From assembly GCF_900167415.1 (NCBI RefSeq), contig NZ_FUWU01000005.1, forward strand, positions 34,229 to 98,228: DNA of 64,000 bases, given 5' to 3'. The notes under the pieces were generated by a model. That model worked only from the letters and a program-made list of their open reading frames with translations. It did no database searches and was not told the origin of the DNA. This DNA comes from Fibrobacter intestinalis. Lineage in GTDB: Bacteria; Fibrobacterota; Fibrobacteria; Fibrobacterales; Fibrobacteraceae. Positions within the stretch are counted from its first letter, which is position 1. Each line of letters opens with the position of its first letter. The position numbers and the translations under genes were made by a program. This document shows, piece after piece, positions 46,676 through 55,535 of this stretch.

Positions 46676-46706
46676 TTGACTCGTCCCCTAGGGCTCGGTG
46701 TATCTT
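46676..46706 (+). promoter_or_regulatory. MerR-type promoter/operator
   Basis: TTGACT (-35) and TATCTT (-10) are separated by exactly 19 bases. The spacer contains a dyad CCCTAGGG. The core GACTCNNCCCCTAGG closely resembles the BmrR operator (GACTCTCCCCTAGGAGG). MerR regulators act by untwisting such over-long spacers. It lies 34 bp before the GTG of the MerR gene, so autoregulation is likely. Confidence 0.8.
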
Positions 46707-46739
46707 TACATCGTAACCGTTTCGCGAAAAGGATACAAA

Positions 46740-47567
46740 GTGAACAACAACAAATTCAAAATCGGAGAATTTTCAAAACTCAATCGGATTTCGGTAAAAA
46801 CGCTGCGCCATTACGATGAAATCGAGCTTCTGAAACCGCACGAAGTGGACGATTGGACCGGGTATCGCTATTACGACGCCTCCCAATTCCAGAAAGTTTC
46901 CGCGATTCTCTACTTGAAAAAATTGCGATTCTCTTTAGAGGAAATTCGCGAAATGTTCGAGAGAAACGCGGCGATGCCTTCGTCGGAAAAAATCCTAGGA
47001 AAAATTCAGGAATGCGAGCACGAAAAAGCTCTTTTGGATTGGCAGCTCCGCGAACTGTTGGAATTGGAAAAACGTCTTCGAAAAGGAATCTCCATGAAAA
47101 AAATTTCTACGAAAACTTTGCCGGCAATGATCGTCGCCAGCTTCCGAAAAGTCCTGAAGAATTACGACGAATTGAGCGATTTGTGCTGCAATGTCATTGG
47201 GCCGGAAATGGTGCGTTGCGGGTGCACATGCAACAATTACCCTCATTGCTATACCGTCGAACACGACCCGGAACATCGGGAAACAGACATTGATGTGGAA
47301 TATTGCGAAGCGGTTGACGCCCCCTTTGCGGATTCGCCGATTTTAAAATGCAAACAAGTCGCCGAAGTCAAAACCGCCGTCTGCATCGAACACATCGGCA
47401 GTTATAATCTCTTCCAGCAATCCATGGGCGCCCTTGTCAAATACATCGAAAAGAACGGTTACAGGATAATCGATTTCCCCCGTTTTTGCTATTTGGACGG
47501 CCCCTGGAACAAAGAGGACGAGTCCGCCTATCGCACGGAAATTCAAGTGCCGGTAGAAAAGGCCTGA
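46740..47567 (+). CDS. MerR-family regulator with GyrI-like effector domain
   Basis: The GTG at 46740 (AAGG six bases upstream) gives 275 residues. Residues 1-75 are the MerR wHTH (KIGEFSKLNRISVKTLRHYDEI; YRYYDASQFQKVSAILYLK). A coiled coil follows (to about 110), and then a GyrI-like small-molecule-binding domain (LPAMIVASFRKVLKNY; CIEHIGSYNLFQQSMGALVKYI; TEIQVPVE). It has an unusual Cys/His cluster CGCTCNNYPHC in the effector domain that could bind a metal or thiol ligand. An earlier in-frame start at 46698 is excluded because the promoter covers it. Confidence 0.9.
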   Translation: MNNNKFKIGEFSKLNRISVKTLRHYDEIELLKPHEVDDWTGYRYYDASQFQKVSAILYLKKLRFSLEEIREMFERNAAMPSSEKILGKIQECEHEKALLDWQLRELLELEKRLRKGISMKKISTKTLPAMIVASFRKVLKNYDELSDLCCNVIGPEMVRCGCTCNNYPHCYTVEHDPEHRETDIDVEYCEAVDAPFADSPILKCKQVAEVKTAVCIEHIGSYNLFQQSMGALVKYIEKNGYRIIDFPRFCYLDGPWNKEDESAYRTEIQVPVEKA

Positions 47568-47655
47568 TGAATTTTTAGAAAATTCTGAACTCCTCCCCCA
47601 AATTTATCCGCCCAGATTTCGGGAACATAATCACCCCGGAAATTCTTGGATTTTT

Positions 47656-47769
47656 GGGGTGGGGGAGGCCTCCCCCTGGCTACAGCCCCGGTGCTTTATT
47701 TCCGAACGTTGATACTGTCACCGGGTCTTCCGCGCACCCCCTCTCCTAGGGGACACCCCTAAAACCCCG
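47656..47769 (+). repeat. Dispersed repeat E, copy 1
   Basis: GGTGGGGGAGGCCTCCCCCTGGCTACAGCCCC begins the unit, and CGCGCACCCCCTCTCCTAGGGG ends it. Internal short palindromes (GGGGGAGGCCTCCCCC; CCTAGG) suggest a structured element. A second copy in the same orientation is at 56481. Confidence 0.7.
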
Positions 47770-47912
47770 ATCGCCATCTTGTCCGCGATTTACGTCAACG
47801 ATCATGATGCACAATTCGGAAAGGCTCTGTTCTCCCAAAGTGTTGCTAAACTCCGTAAATCTGTCATAAAATGACATTGCGGAGTCTCTATATTTGTTCG
47901 TGAGGAACAAGA

Positions 47913-48968
47913 ATGGCGACCGTCAACGTAGTATACCAAATGTACAGGGAACTCTCCCCGGCCGAGCGGAAGGTTTTCGCCCGCCTGGTTTACGGCAGGA
48001 AGGTGCTCGACTCGGTCGACATACCGGGGGCAGGCGACATCGACTCGTTCCTCACCGAACTTCGTTTCGGGGGCAAGAGACCCTGCTGCGTCCACTGCGG
48101 CTCGGAGAGCGTGAAGCGGAACGGCCACAAGGACGGCAAGCAGCGCTATCTCTGCAAGGACTGCGGGAAGACCTTCGGTGCGTCCACGGGAACCGTGTTC
48201 CGTTCGGCCAAGAAGCCGCTATCGACCTACCTGCAACACGTCCACTGCATGATGCGGGGCATGTTCGTGCGCGAGACCGCCGGAAGCTGCGGCATGGGCG
48301 TCGCGAACGCCTTCTACATGAGGCACAAGATTCTTGACGCGCTGCAGAGCATGCAGGATTCGGTAACCCTTGACGGCGTGGCCCAGGCTGACGGGACCTT
48401 CTTCGCCATATCCTTCAAGGGGAACCACAGCAGGTCTGTCCGTTTCACGATGCCCAGGACGCCGCACCACCGCGGCACGCCCGCCTCGAAGAGAGGCCTT
48501 TCAAGCGGGAAGGTGTGCGTCGAATGCGCGGTGAACGGAAGCGGGCTTTCCATCGCCTCCATAACCAACCTCGGAAAGGCGTCGTGCGCCGACATATCGC
48601 GGCTGCTGGACGGCCGCATATCCGAGGGTTCCGTCCTCTGCACCGACAAGAACTCGGCCTACATCGACTTCGCCGACAGGAACGGCCTGGAACTGGTCCA
48701 GATAGACTCCGGGAAGCACGTCAAAGGGGCATTCAACATCCAGCGAGTGAACTCCTACCACAGCCGCCTGAAAAAGTTCATCGGCCACTTTACCGGTGTC
48801 GCCACGAAATACCTGAACAACTATCTCGTATGGTTCAACATGACGCACATTGCCGAGGGAGACGACGACTTCCTCGAGAAAGTCTGGCAAAGGCACAACG
48901 CACGCGCCCGTTACTCGGGTACGAAGCGCTCCTATATGCTCCGCCCCGCCATCCCCGTTGCCGCGTAG
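47913..48968 (+). CDS. IS1595-family (ISXO2-like) transposase
   Basis: The 351-residue protein has an N-terminal zinc ribbon (CCVHCGS...YLCKDCGKTF) typical of ISXO2-like transposases. A DDE-type catalytic core follows (AQADGTFFAISFKG with the first Asp; VLCTDKNSAYIDFA with the second). NSYHSRLKKFIGHFTGVATKYLNNY is the conserved C-terminal segment of the family. The length is normal and the frame is intact, so the element may be active. The ATG at 47913 follows GAGGAACAAG. Confidence 0.9.
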   Translation: MATVNVVYQMYRELSPAERKVFARLVYGRKVLDSVDIPGAGDIDSFLTELRFGGKRPCCVHCGSESVKRNGHKDGKQRYLCKDCGKTFGASTGTVFRSAKKPLSTYLQHVHCMMRGMFVRETAGSCGMGVANAFYMRHKILDALQSMQDSVTLDGVAQADGTFFAISFKGNHSRSVRFTMPRTPHHRGTPASKRGLSSGKVCVECAVNGSGLSIASITNLGKASCADISRLLDGRISEGSVLCTDKNSAYIDFADRNGLELVQIDSGKHVKGAFNIQRVNSYHSRLKKFIGHFTGVATKYLNNYLVWFNMTHIAEGDDDFLEKVWQRHNARARYSGTKRSYMLRPAIPVAA

Positions 48969-49043
48969 GCTTTCCCGATGCCTGCTCTTGCATGAAAAAC
49001 ATGTCCGGTCGTATTCACTACCGTCTGAAATCTGTTGAAAAAG

Positions 49044-49071
49044 GAACAGCCCCGCTACTGCGGGGCTGTTC
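49044..49071 (+). terminator. Hairpin at the end of the transposase transcript
   Basis: GAACAGCCCCGC-TACT-GCGGGGCTGTTC is a perfect 12-bp stem lying 75 bp after the transposase stop, inside the element. The following sequence is only weakly T-rich (AAGTCTTTCC). Confidence 0.6.
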
Positions 49072-49213
49072 AAGTCTTTCCTGATGAAATGTTCTGTTCA
49101 ATCTACGCCCTACCCGTCGCAATGCGACGGGGTCGAGCAATACAATGGGCGAACAGAGCCAATTCAAAAGAATCCTGAATCATAAAGCCTCCATATAGCT
49201 CAAAAATACTTTT

Positions 49214-49491
49214 TTATCGCCGAGAACGCCACGGAAATTTCATTACAAAACCTATTTCAGCAACTTCCTCGGGAAAAGCCGAGTATGCCATGATATATGC
49301 TTTTACCACCAGATTTTTGCCTTCGGAATTGAGTTCAGAAATGACGAAGTGAAATAATCTTGCGTAGCGGCAATGGAATAGCCGTGGATATCGAAAATCT
49401 GGCATTCTTGGGTGGAAGCAAAATTCCATGGCGTTGGTGAAACAAGTTTGTCTGTTTCGCAGGAAAGGAATTCAAAGCGAAAGATAGACAA
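49214..49491 (-). pseudogene. Degraded small gene beside the IS element
   Basis: On the minus strand one frame (residues like WNFASTQECQIFDIHGYSIA, ending near 49350) joins, after a one-base shift at about 49350-49360, a second frame (NSEGKNLVVKAYIMAYSAFP to a stop at 49214). Together they read as one protein of about 90 residues. No normal start codon is visible: a stop lies just upstream of the TTG at 49491. No family was recognised. Probably a gene remnant near the insertion site. Confidence 0.4.
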
Positions 49492-49691
49492 AAGTTTTGG
49501 GGCATATCATGTCAAAAGGAAAGAACAATTTTTAGCCCTCTAACGGTTTGTTTCCGTCAATTCCTTTCTGGTAATGAAATAGGTTTAGATTGATGAAGGC
49601 TCTATTTTTTTTATAAATAGGATTTAAAATTGCTATTTCTGTAAAAATGATGTATATTTATCTTGGATTTGCTTTTTGCATAAACCGGCAA

Positions 49692-50428
49692 ATGTCAAAC
49701 CCGTTCCAAGCAATTTTTGCAAGGAATACAGATGATGAGGATGAAATGCCGAATTATTACAATACTTATGGCTATACCGGCAACCCCGATATTGATTACA
49801 ACTATAATGCCTATGGCAGCAACGACAGCCTTGATGATTCTCCTGTAGGGAATAATGGATTTTATAATCGCCATTGGAATTGGGCACTTGCACAGGCGAC
49901 GGAGATGTTCAAGCCGATTGCAGAAGCGCTTGGCTTTGAAAACGCTCGCTTTTCTGAAAAAAACGATGTTTTTGTTCGAAAGCCCCTTTCAGAAACAAAT
50001 AGAATTTGTGGTGAGATTCTGGGGAATTCGTCCAGAAATTTCTACGGATGTACGACTCAGGACGGTTACAACTTAAGCCATGCCGGAACATACGTAAGAC
50101 CTCAATCAACAACGTATCTTGCGGCAGAATGGGCACAAGACTATGTGTTGAACGCGATGCATCACGAGCTTTCGCACCAAGCCATAATCTCTACTCGTCA
50201 GATGATTCAAAAAGATCATTATGACAGGGTAAAAAGCGGGCGCCTTAGATTGCGGACCAGTCTATGGAGAAAATCATGGCCGCCTTCAATGAAATTGACA
50301 AATGGCTGGATCAACAAGATGTGGCCAGACTGGACCGCACAACAAGAAAGATTTGGATCGACAAGAAAAGTGATGTCTATCCGCTTTTACGTTCTTTGAT
50401 CGATCAATATATTCGTGCGCTCAAATAA
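49692..50428 (+). pseudogene. HExxH-motif protein, C-terminal frameshift
   Basis: From ATG 49692 (alternatives 49647 and 49746) the frame reads about 187 codons, including LNAMHHELSHQAIIS, a zinc-metallopeptidase-type HExxH. At about 50250 one base appears lost. The shifted frame continues with IADQSMEKIMAAFNEIDKW and ends DQYIRALK at 50428, a convincing helical C-terminus 15 bp before the next gene. The N-terminal part is rich in Asn, Tyr and Asp. There is no signal peptide. Metal binding is inferred from the single motif; the family is unknown. Confidence 0.55.
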
Positions 50429-50443
50429 CAACAAGGATAAAAT

Positions 50444-51499
50444 ATGCTCTCGAAAAAGCGATTTTGTTTCACAATACTGGCGATAGTCCTAATTGCAGGA
50501 ATCGCTCTTTTCGAGATTTCCCGCATTGACCGCACAAATCTCAATGCCGTACAGAATGCAGCTTCGCCCGATTCTGCGGAAAGCATTCGTTATGCTCCAA
50601 ACGAAATTACAGAAACCTTTCATCCTCTAAAGAAATTTGTCGACGATTCTACAGGCTATCCAAATGTAGCCTACCCGATGTCCTTCAAATTCAAGGGCGA
50701 CAGTTCCCTCGGTACATACAATGTGGAAGGATATGTAGCGGATATTTACGCTGCCCAAAAAAACGAGCCCGAACAATGGCCACGGCAATATCATTATCTA
50801 ATCGATTTCTTGGCGCAATTTCTTTATGTTTCAAAGGATGAATCTTTGGGACAGAAAACGATTCAAGGTGTTTTCGTCTATACCATGGATCCGGTCGGAA
50901 ATAGCTGCCCCAAAGGATGGAGTAAAAAAGTTTTTAACGCAGACAAAGTAAAGTGTACTTTTTCAACACCGATTCCCATCATTCATTACACAAGTGACAA
51001 TGCAAACGAAGAACAAAAAAGAATCCGGGTAATCCAGCGACTTGCGGAGGGAGATTCGATTATCAACTATTATGGTTGCGAAGCGGGAACTCCGAAAAAG
51101 ACGGATGTGATAGGACTTCCTGGAGAAGATCATATTTTGTGCTTTGGCGTTAAGGATGACAAGTCCGATTTTGTATATAGCGTGTATAAGGAAAGATACG
51201 AAGAGGGCAATTATCTCTACTATGTTGCGACAGAAAAGAAAAGGAGCAACAATCCTGAATGTCAAAAAGTCGAATCCTTTGATTTTACGGACACTCTTTC
51301 AATGAAACTTTTCACCGATATGGTTTTCAAACAAAAAGATCCCGACCATTGTTTTCTATATGAGAGGAATGAGGATATAAGTGGTGTTTGCAACGAGGGG
51401 TGGCGCCCTTATCGTTACATCGCTTCCTATGCCGATTCTAGTGCCCAAATAGAAATTTATTGCTATTACAAAATACCTGAACAAATCATAAAATTCTAA
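50444..51499 (+). CDS. Signal-anchored hypothetical protein
   Basis: The 351-residue protein has a basic start and one membrane helix or signal anchor (FCFTILAIVLIAGIALFEI). The rest would be exported and contains paired Cys residues (NSCPKGWSKK; GVCNEGWRPY; YYGCEAG; EIYCYYK). The C(P/N)xGW repeats resemble fragments of the FISUMP-type CPxGW motif but no full domain is seen. It lies 15 bp after the HExxH gene and 1 bp before the Fic gene and may belong with them. Confidence 0.7.
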   Translation: MLSKKRFCFTILAIVLIAGIALFEISRIDRTNLNAVQNAASPDSAESIRYAPNEITETFHPLKKFVDDSTGYPNVAYPMSFKFKGDSSLGTYNVEGYVADIYAAQKNEPEQWPRQYHYLIDFLAQFLYVSKDESLGQKTIQGVFVYTMDPVGNSCPKGWSKKVFNADKVKCTFSTPIPIIHYTSDNANEEQKRIRVIQRLAEGDSIINYYGCEAGTPKKTDVIGLPGEDHILCFGVKDDKSDFVYSVYKERYEEGNYLYYVATEKKRSNNPECQKVESFDFTDTLSMKLFTDMVFKQKDPDHCFLYERNEDISGVCNEGWRPYRYIASYADSSAQIEIYCYYKIPEQIIKF

Positions 51500-51500
51500 A

Positions 51501-52568
51501 ATGCTTGAATTTATCTGCGGAATATCCCCTAAATATGATGTCAGTTCTTTCTTGAATGAGCTGATAGACTCTTCTAAATTTCTTGGAATGCTGGAAGCAA
51601 AAATCAGCGACTATCGATTTAACGGAGTATTATTGCCGATGCTTCACACCAAGGAGGCTCTAGCTTCAATGGAAATAGAAGGAACTCAGACAACGGTTAC
51701 AAATATTCTTGAAGATCAAATAACTTCAACACCTTCCGATGAAAGGATTTTCATTGAATATCGAAACCACATAAGAACACTTTCTCGCAGCGAAGATATT
51801 TTACGCGTAGATGATTTTTCCAACGACTTTATCCAAAAAATACACCTGTGGATGATGGAGGACGTGTTGGACGCAAGCAAATACGTTGTCGGAAAATACA
51901 AGATTCGCAACAACTATATTGTAGGTTGGCAAAAGAAAATCATCTATGAACCACCTGAATACACAGAAACGAAAAAATATATGGACGACCTTGTTGGGTA
52001 TATGAACAACCGACATGACAATATCAACCCTCTTATCAAAGCGGCGATTGTCCATTCACAATTTGAATCCATTCACCCATTTGAAGATGGCAACGGAAGA
52101 GTTGGACGAACTCTCACAAGCCTGTATATGTTCAAGTCCAAAATCATCACACATCCTCATTTTTACCTAAGCGAAGCGTTAAATCAAGACAAGTTGATTT
52201 ATTACAGCAAACTGAGCAGCTCCCGTACAGGAAATCAGTCCGAATGGATATCGTTCTTTCTAAAAAAAATTATTGTTCAAGCCAAGAAACAAATCCATTA
52301 CATTGAATCGTTGAATACGCTTTACGAAAAAACTAGACAACAAGTCAAAACAAGCATTAGTTCGCCCAAATTTGACGGCATAATGACTATCCTTTTCGAA
52401 CAACCGGTAATGACTGCCAAAGTGCTAGAAAATCGTCTTAACATATCGAATTTGCAAGCCAATCGTTATTTGGACACCTTGCAACGGATAGGAATTCTTT
52501 ACGGTAATGACCGCAAGCGGAATCGCATGTATTATTTCATGGAATTGCTTGATCTGATGAGACGATGA
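51501..52568 (+). CDS. Fic-domain protein (AMPylase-type)
   Basis: The 355-residue protein has an N-terminal inhibitory helix with SMEIEG, matching the (S/T)xxxE(G/N) motif of class II Fic enzymes. The catalytic loop HPFEDGNGRVGRTL (HPFxxGNGRxxR complete) lies at about residue 195. A C-terminal winged-helix segment (TAKVLENRLNISNLQANRYL) completes the protein. It should transfer AMP, or possibly remove it, on a protein target, held off by its own helix. The winged helix suggests self-regulation at DNA. The gene starts one base after the preceding stop. Confidence 0.88.
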   Translation: MLEFICGISPKYDVSSFLNELIDSSKFLGMLEAKISDYRFNGVLLPMLHTKEALASMEIEGTQTTVTNILEDQITSTPSDERIFIEYRNHIRTLSRSEDILRVDDFSNDFIQKIHLWMMEDVLDASKYVVGKYKIRNNYIVGWQKKIIYEPPEYTETKKYMDDLVGYMNNRHDNINPLIKAAIVHSQFESIHPFEDGNGRVGRTLTSLYMFKSKIITHPHFYLSEALNQDKLIYYSKLSSSRTGNQSEWISFFLKKIIVQAKKQIHYIESLNTLYEKTRQQVKTSISSPKFDGIMTILFEQPVMTAKVLENRLNISNLQANRYLDTLQRIGILYGNDRKRNRMYYFMELLDLMRR

Positions 52569-52763
52569 CTTGACGATGTCGATGAGGTTTATCTAAATTT
52601 TTGTCACTATTAGCGTCAAATTAAGGGGTTGGCGACAAAAGTTTTGTGCAAATTAATTAAAAATACGTGATTTTTATACGCGAGTTTTCATCGCCAATGC
52701 AACGGATTTAAGATAATCCAAAAAAAACTCCAGGGGTTTGGCGGCGTTTTCTATATTTGAGCT

Positions 52764-52877
52764 ATGAATATGATCGTCGTTTTTGAAAATCCTAGCTTCC
52801 GGTACTTGAATGCTTGCTACAACGCGGGATTTGTGGCGGTTGAAAATAGGCATCGAGAAGGGCGTGGTGCGGTATAA
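52764..52877 (+). pseudogene. Remnant similar to the N-terminus of peptidyl-tRNA hydrolase
   Basis: A 37-codon frame reads ENPSFRYLNACYNAGFVAVE. The intact pth product of this window (17442) has GNPGTQYLNTHHNAGFTAVE at the same place: 13 of 20 residues agree, including NP, YLN, NAGF and AVE. After this the similarity ends and a stop follows. The G-rich tRNA-binding start is lost (FENPS for LGNPG). It lies in the 360-bp gap between the Fic and helicase genes. No other feature was seen there. Confidence 0.6.
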
Positions 52878-52928
52878 AAGTAGATACAGACGGAAAAATT
52901 TGAACCTCTTAAAATCAGTTGAATTCTT

Positions 52929-55532
52929 ATGTCGGAAAGCAAACTTCAGTTTATTTTTACTGAGGATTCCTTTGTTGTAGATAATCCCAACGCGGAAATC
53001 CTTGAAGCAGAAAAGAAACTTCGTGACAGTTTTTTGGATGGCAGGTACAATGCGCTTTACCAGATAGGTTTTGATGAAGGCGATAAAGCCGAAAGTCCTT
53101 CGCTTTCTTTTTTGCGGGAATTTTCATCGAAATTTTATGCGGCGCTTACGGATTTGCCCGAAATCGAATTGCTCCGTGAAAAGGCGAAAGTCCGGCTTTC
53201 CGACGATACTACCGAAGGCATCTTGCGCTCTGTGCCGTTTGGTCCCGGAACGGAAAATGTCAACAGGGAATGGATTGAAAAGAATCTCGAGAGACTGAAC
53301 GGAATTTTTGCCGCTGAAATTCAGAATTACAAGGGGACGGTCCAACTGTATCTGACCGAAAAGAGCCAGAGCCTCCGTGTTCCCGAACGCATATTTTTCC
53401 ATCTGGTTGAAAGCAAAGAGGAGGCGCACCCCTTCGCTTTCGTTGCGACTTACGCGACTTGCGACAAATCGGGGCTTGTAAGGCATTTGCCGCTGTCATA
53501 CGCCCTGACGGAATTTAAGAACAGGCGGGGGCCCCTTGTCGCGATGCTTTCTTGCCTGAACAAGGTCGCCGAAATTTCGCCGCTCATTTCGGGCTTCATG
53601 GAGTCCGGGGAACTTTTCCATCCGCTTTACATGAGTTCTTCCGAGGCTTACGAGTTTTTGAAACAGGTCCCCCAAATCGAGGAAAAGGGGATTCTCTGTC
53701 GCGTTCCCAACTGGTGGAAAAAGCAATACGCCAGCGTTTCTATGGAACTGACCCTTGGCGGAAAGAAGGCTTCGTTTCTTGGGTTCGATACAATCGTTTC
53801 GGTGGTGCCCACGCTTTCGGTCGGTGGCGTTCCGCTTACAAAGACGGACATTTTGAATTTGCTCAAACAGACCGAGGGACTTGCGTACTTGAAGGGACGT
53901 TGGGTTGAAGTGAACCATGCCCGCTTAAAGCGCTTGCTTGAAGATATGGAAAGTCAGCGTTCCGAAATGACGCTCTTGGAAGCTCTCCGTGCGCAAACGG
54001 GAATGAACGGCTCCATTTCGCCAGATGTGGGGGTGAAGGTCACCAACGGCAAGTGGCTAAACGATATGCTCACGGCGCTCCGAAAGCCGGTAACACTATC
54101 CAAGGAAAAAGTTCCTGAAAACATCCACGCGACGCTCCGCCCTTACCAAGAAACAGGATTCAACTGGCTTTTGTATATGCAAAAACTGGGATTCGGGGCC
54201 TGCCTTGCCGACGACATGGGCCTAGGGAAAACTTTGCAGATTATCACTTTGCTCGAAAAAATGCGTACAAAGTCTAAAAGAACCCGCGTGCTCTTGGTCG
54301 TTCCCGCCTCTCTTTTAGGGAACTGGAAAAACGAGCTTGAAAAATTCGCTCCAGGCCTGGATTACAACATTCTGCATGGTCGCCCGCAGGCGGAACTGGA
54401 AAAGGAAATCAAGGCCAACAGGCATTTTTTGAACATCACGACTTACGGCATGGCCGTGCGCATGGAAAGCCTGCAGAAAATAATTTGGGACAGCCTGATT
54501 CTGGACGAAGCCCAGGCTATCAAGAATCCGCTTACCAAACAGACCCGTACTCTCAAGAAAATCCAGGCGCGGCACAAGATTGCCATGACCGGCACGCCCA
54601 TCGAGAACGACCTTACAAACCTCTGGTCGCTTTTTGACTTTTTGAACAAGGGCATCCTCGGAACGTCCAACGAGTTCAAGGAATTTTCGAACAACTTGGA
54701 AACCGACCGGGAAGGCTACCAGAAATTGCGCAACATGCTTACGCCCTTCATTCTTCGCCGTGTCAAGACGGACAAGTCCATCATATCGGATTTGCCCGAG
54801 AAATTGGAGCAGGTGGAACATGTGGGACTTTCCAAGAAACAGGTGGTCCTCTACAAAAAGCAAGTGGACGATTTGGCTTTTGCCATCGAGAATTCCGACG
54901 GCATGAAACGTCGCGGGCTAATCCTTTCTGCAATTACGAAACTCAAGCAGATTTGCAATCACCCCGACCAGTATTTGGGACAAAATACTTTCGACCCCAA
55001 GGAAAGCGGAAAGTTCCAAATGCTTAGGGACATTTGCGAAACCATTTACGAAAAGCGCGAACGGGTGCTTATCTTTACGCAGTACAAGGAAATTACAGAC
55101 AAACTTTCCAAATACCTCGAAACCATTTTCCACGAAAAGGGCCTTGTGCTGCATGGGAGTGTAAAACCTGCACAACGAACCGAGATGGTCAAGGAATTCA
55201 ACTCTGAAAACTATGTTCCCTATATGGTGCTTTCGGTAAAGGCGGGAGGCACCGGACTCAATTTGACTGCCGCAAACCACGTCATTCATTTTGACCGCTG
55301 GTGGAATCCGGCAGTCGAAAACCAGGCTACCGACCGAGCGTTTAGAATCGGGCAAAAGAAGAATGTGGTTGTTCACAAGTTTGTTTCCGAAAAGACCATC
55401 GAAGAAAAAATTGACGCGATGATTGAAAGCAAGAAAGAATTGGCGGCAAATGTAATCGGTTCCGGAGGCGAAAACTGGATTACCGAAATGAGCAACACCG
55501 AAATTCTGAACCTGATGCGATTGGAGGCCTAA
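52929..55532 (+). CDS. SNF2-family helicase with SNF2-associated (DUF3670-like) N-terminal region
   Basis: This 867-residue protein has an N-terminal region of about 390 residues, ending in VGGVPLTKTDILNLLKQ and LKGRWVEVNHARLKRLLED, like the bacterial SNF2-associated domain. It is followed by a Snf2 ATPase. Motif I is LADDMGLGKTLQ, motif II SLILDEAQAIKN, motif III AMTGTPIENDL, motif IV LIFTQYKEIT, and motifs V-VI VKAGGTGLNLT and DRAFRIGQKK. It translocates on DNA using ATP. The next gene, four bases downstream, encodes a SWIM zinc-finger protein, a common bacterial partner of such helicases. Role in repair or defence is open. Confidence 0.9.
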   Translation: MSESKLQFIFTEDSFVVDNPNAEILEAEKKLRDSFLDGRYNALYQIGFDEGDKAESPSLSFLREFSSKFYAALTDLPEIELLREKAKVRLSDDTTEGILRSVPFGPGTENVNREWIEKNLERLNGIFAAEIQNYKGTVQLYLTEKSQSLRVPERIFFHLVESKEEAHPFAFVATYATCDKSGLVRHLPLSYALTEFKNRRGPLVAMLSCLNKVAEISPLISGFMESGELFHPLYMSSSEAYEFLKQVPQIEEKGILCRVPNWWKKQYASVSMELTLGGKKASFLGFDTIVSVVPTLSVGGVPLTKTDILNLLKQTEGLAYLKGRWVEVNHARLKRLLEDMESQRSEMTLLEALRAQTGMNGSISPDVGVKVTNGKWLNDMLTALRKPVTLSKEKVPENIHATLRPYQETGFNWLLYMQKLGFGACLADDMGLGKTLQIITLLEKMRTKSKRTRVLLVVPASLLGNWKNELEKFAPGLDYNILHGRPQAELEKEIKANRHFLNITTYGMAVRMESLQKIIWDSLILDEAQAIKNPLTKQTRTLKKIQARHKIAMTGTPIENDLTNLWSLFDFLNKGILGTSNEFKEFSNNLETDREGYQKLRNMLTPFILRRVKTDKSIISDLPEKLEQVEHVGLSKKQVVLYKKQVDDLAFAIENSDGMKRRGLILSAITKLKQICNHPDQYLGQNTFDPKESGKFQMLRDICETIYEKRERVLIFTQYKEITDKLSKYLETIFHEKGLVLHGSVKPAQRTEMVKEFNSENYVPYMVLSVKAGGTGLNLTAANHVIHFDRWWNPAVENQATDRAFRIGQKKNVVVHKFVSEKTIEEKIDAMIESKKELAANVIGSGGENWITEMSNTEILNLMRLEA

Positions 55533-55535
55533 CCG

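Larger units (their letters stand above)
47823..49160 (+). mobile_element. IS1595-like insertion sequence
   Basis: The element is about 1338 bp. Its ends are inverted repeats: GGCTCTGTTCTCCCA at the left (47823) and TGGGCGAACAGAGCC at the right (ending 49160), matching at about 14 of 15 positions. It carries one intact transposase gene. Flanking bases (AATTCGGA left; AATTCAAA right) agree in six of eight positions, so an 8-bp target duplication is possible but not clear. Coding regions are richer in G/C at codon third positions than the chromosome around it. Confidence 0.82.
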
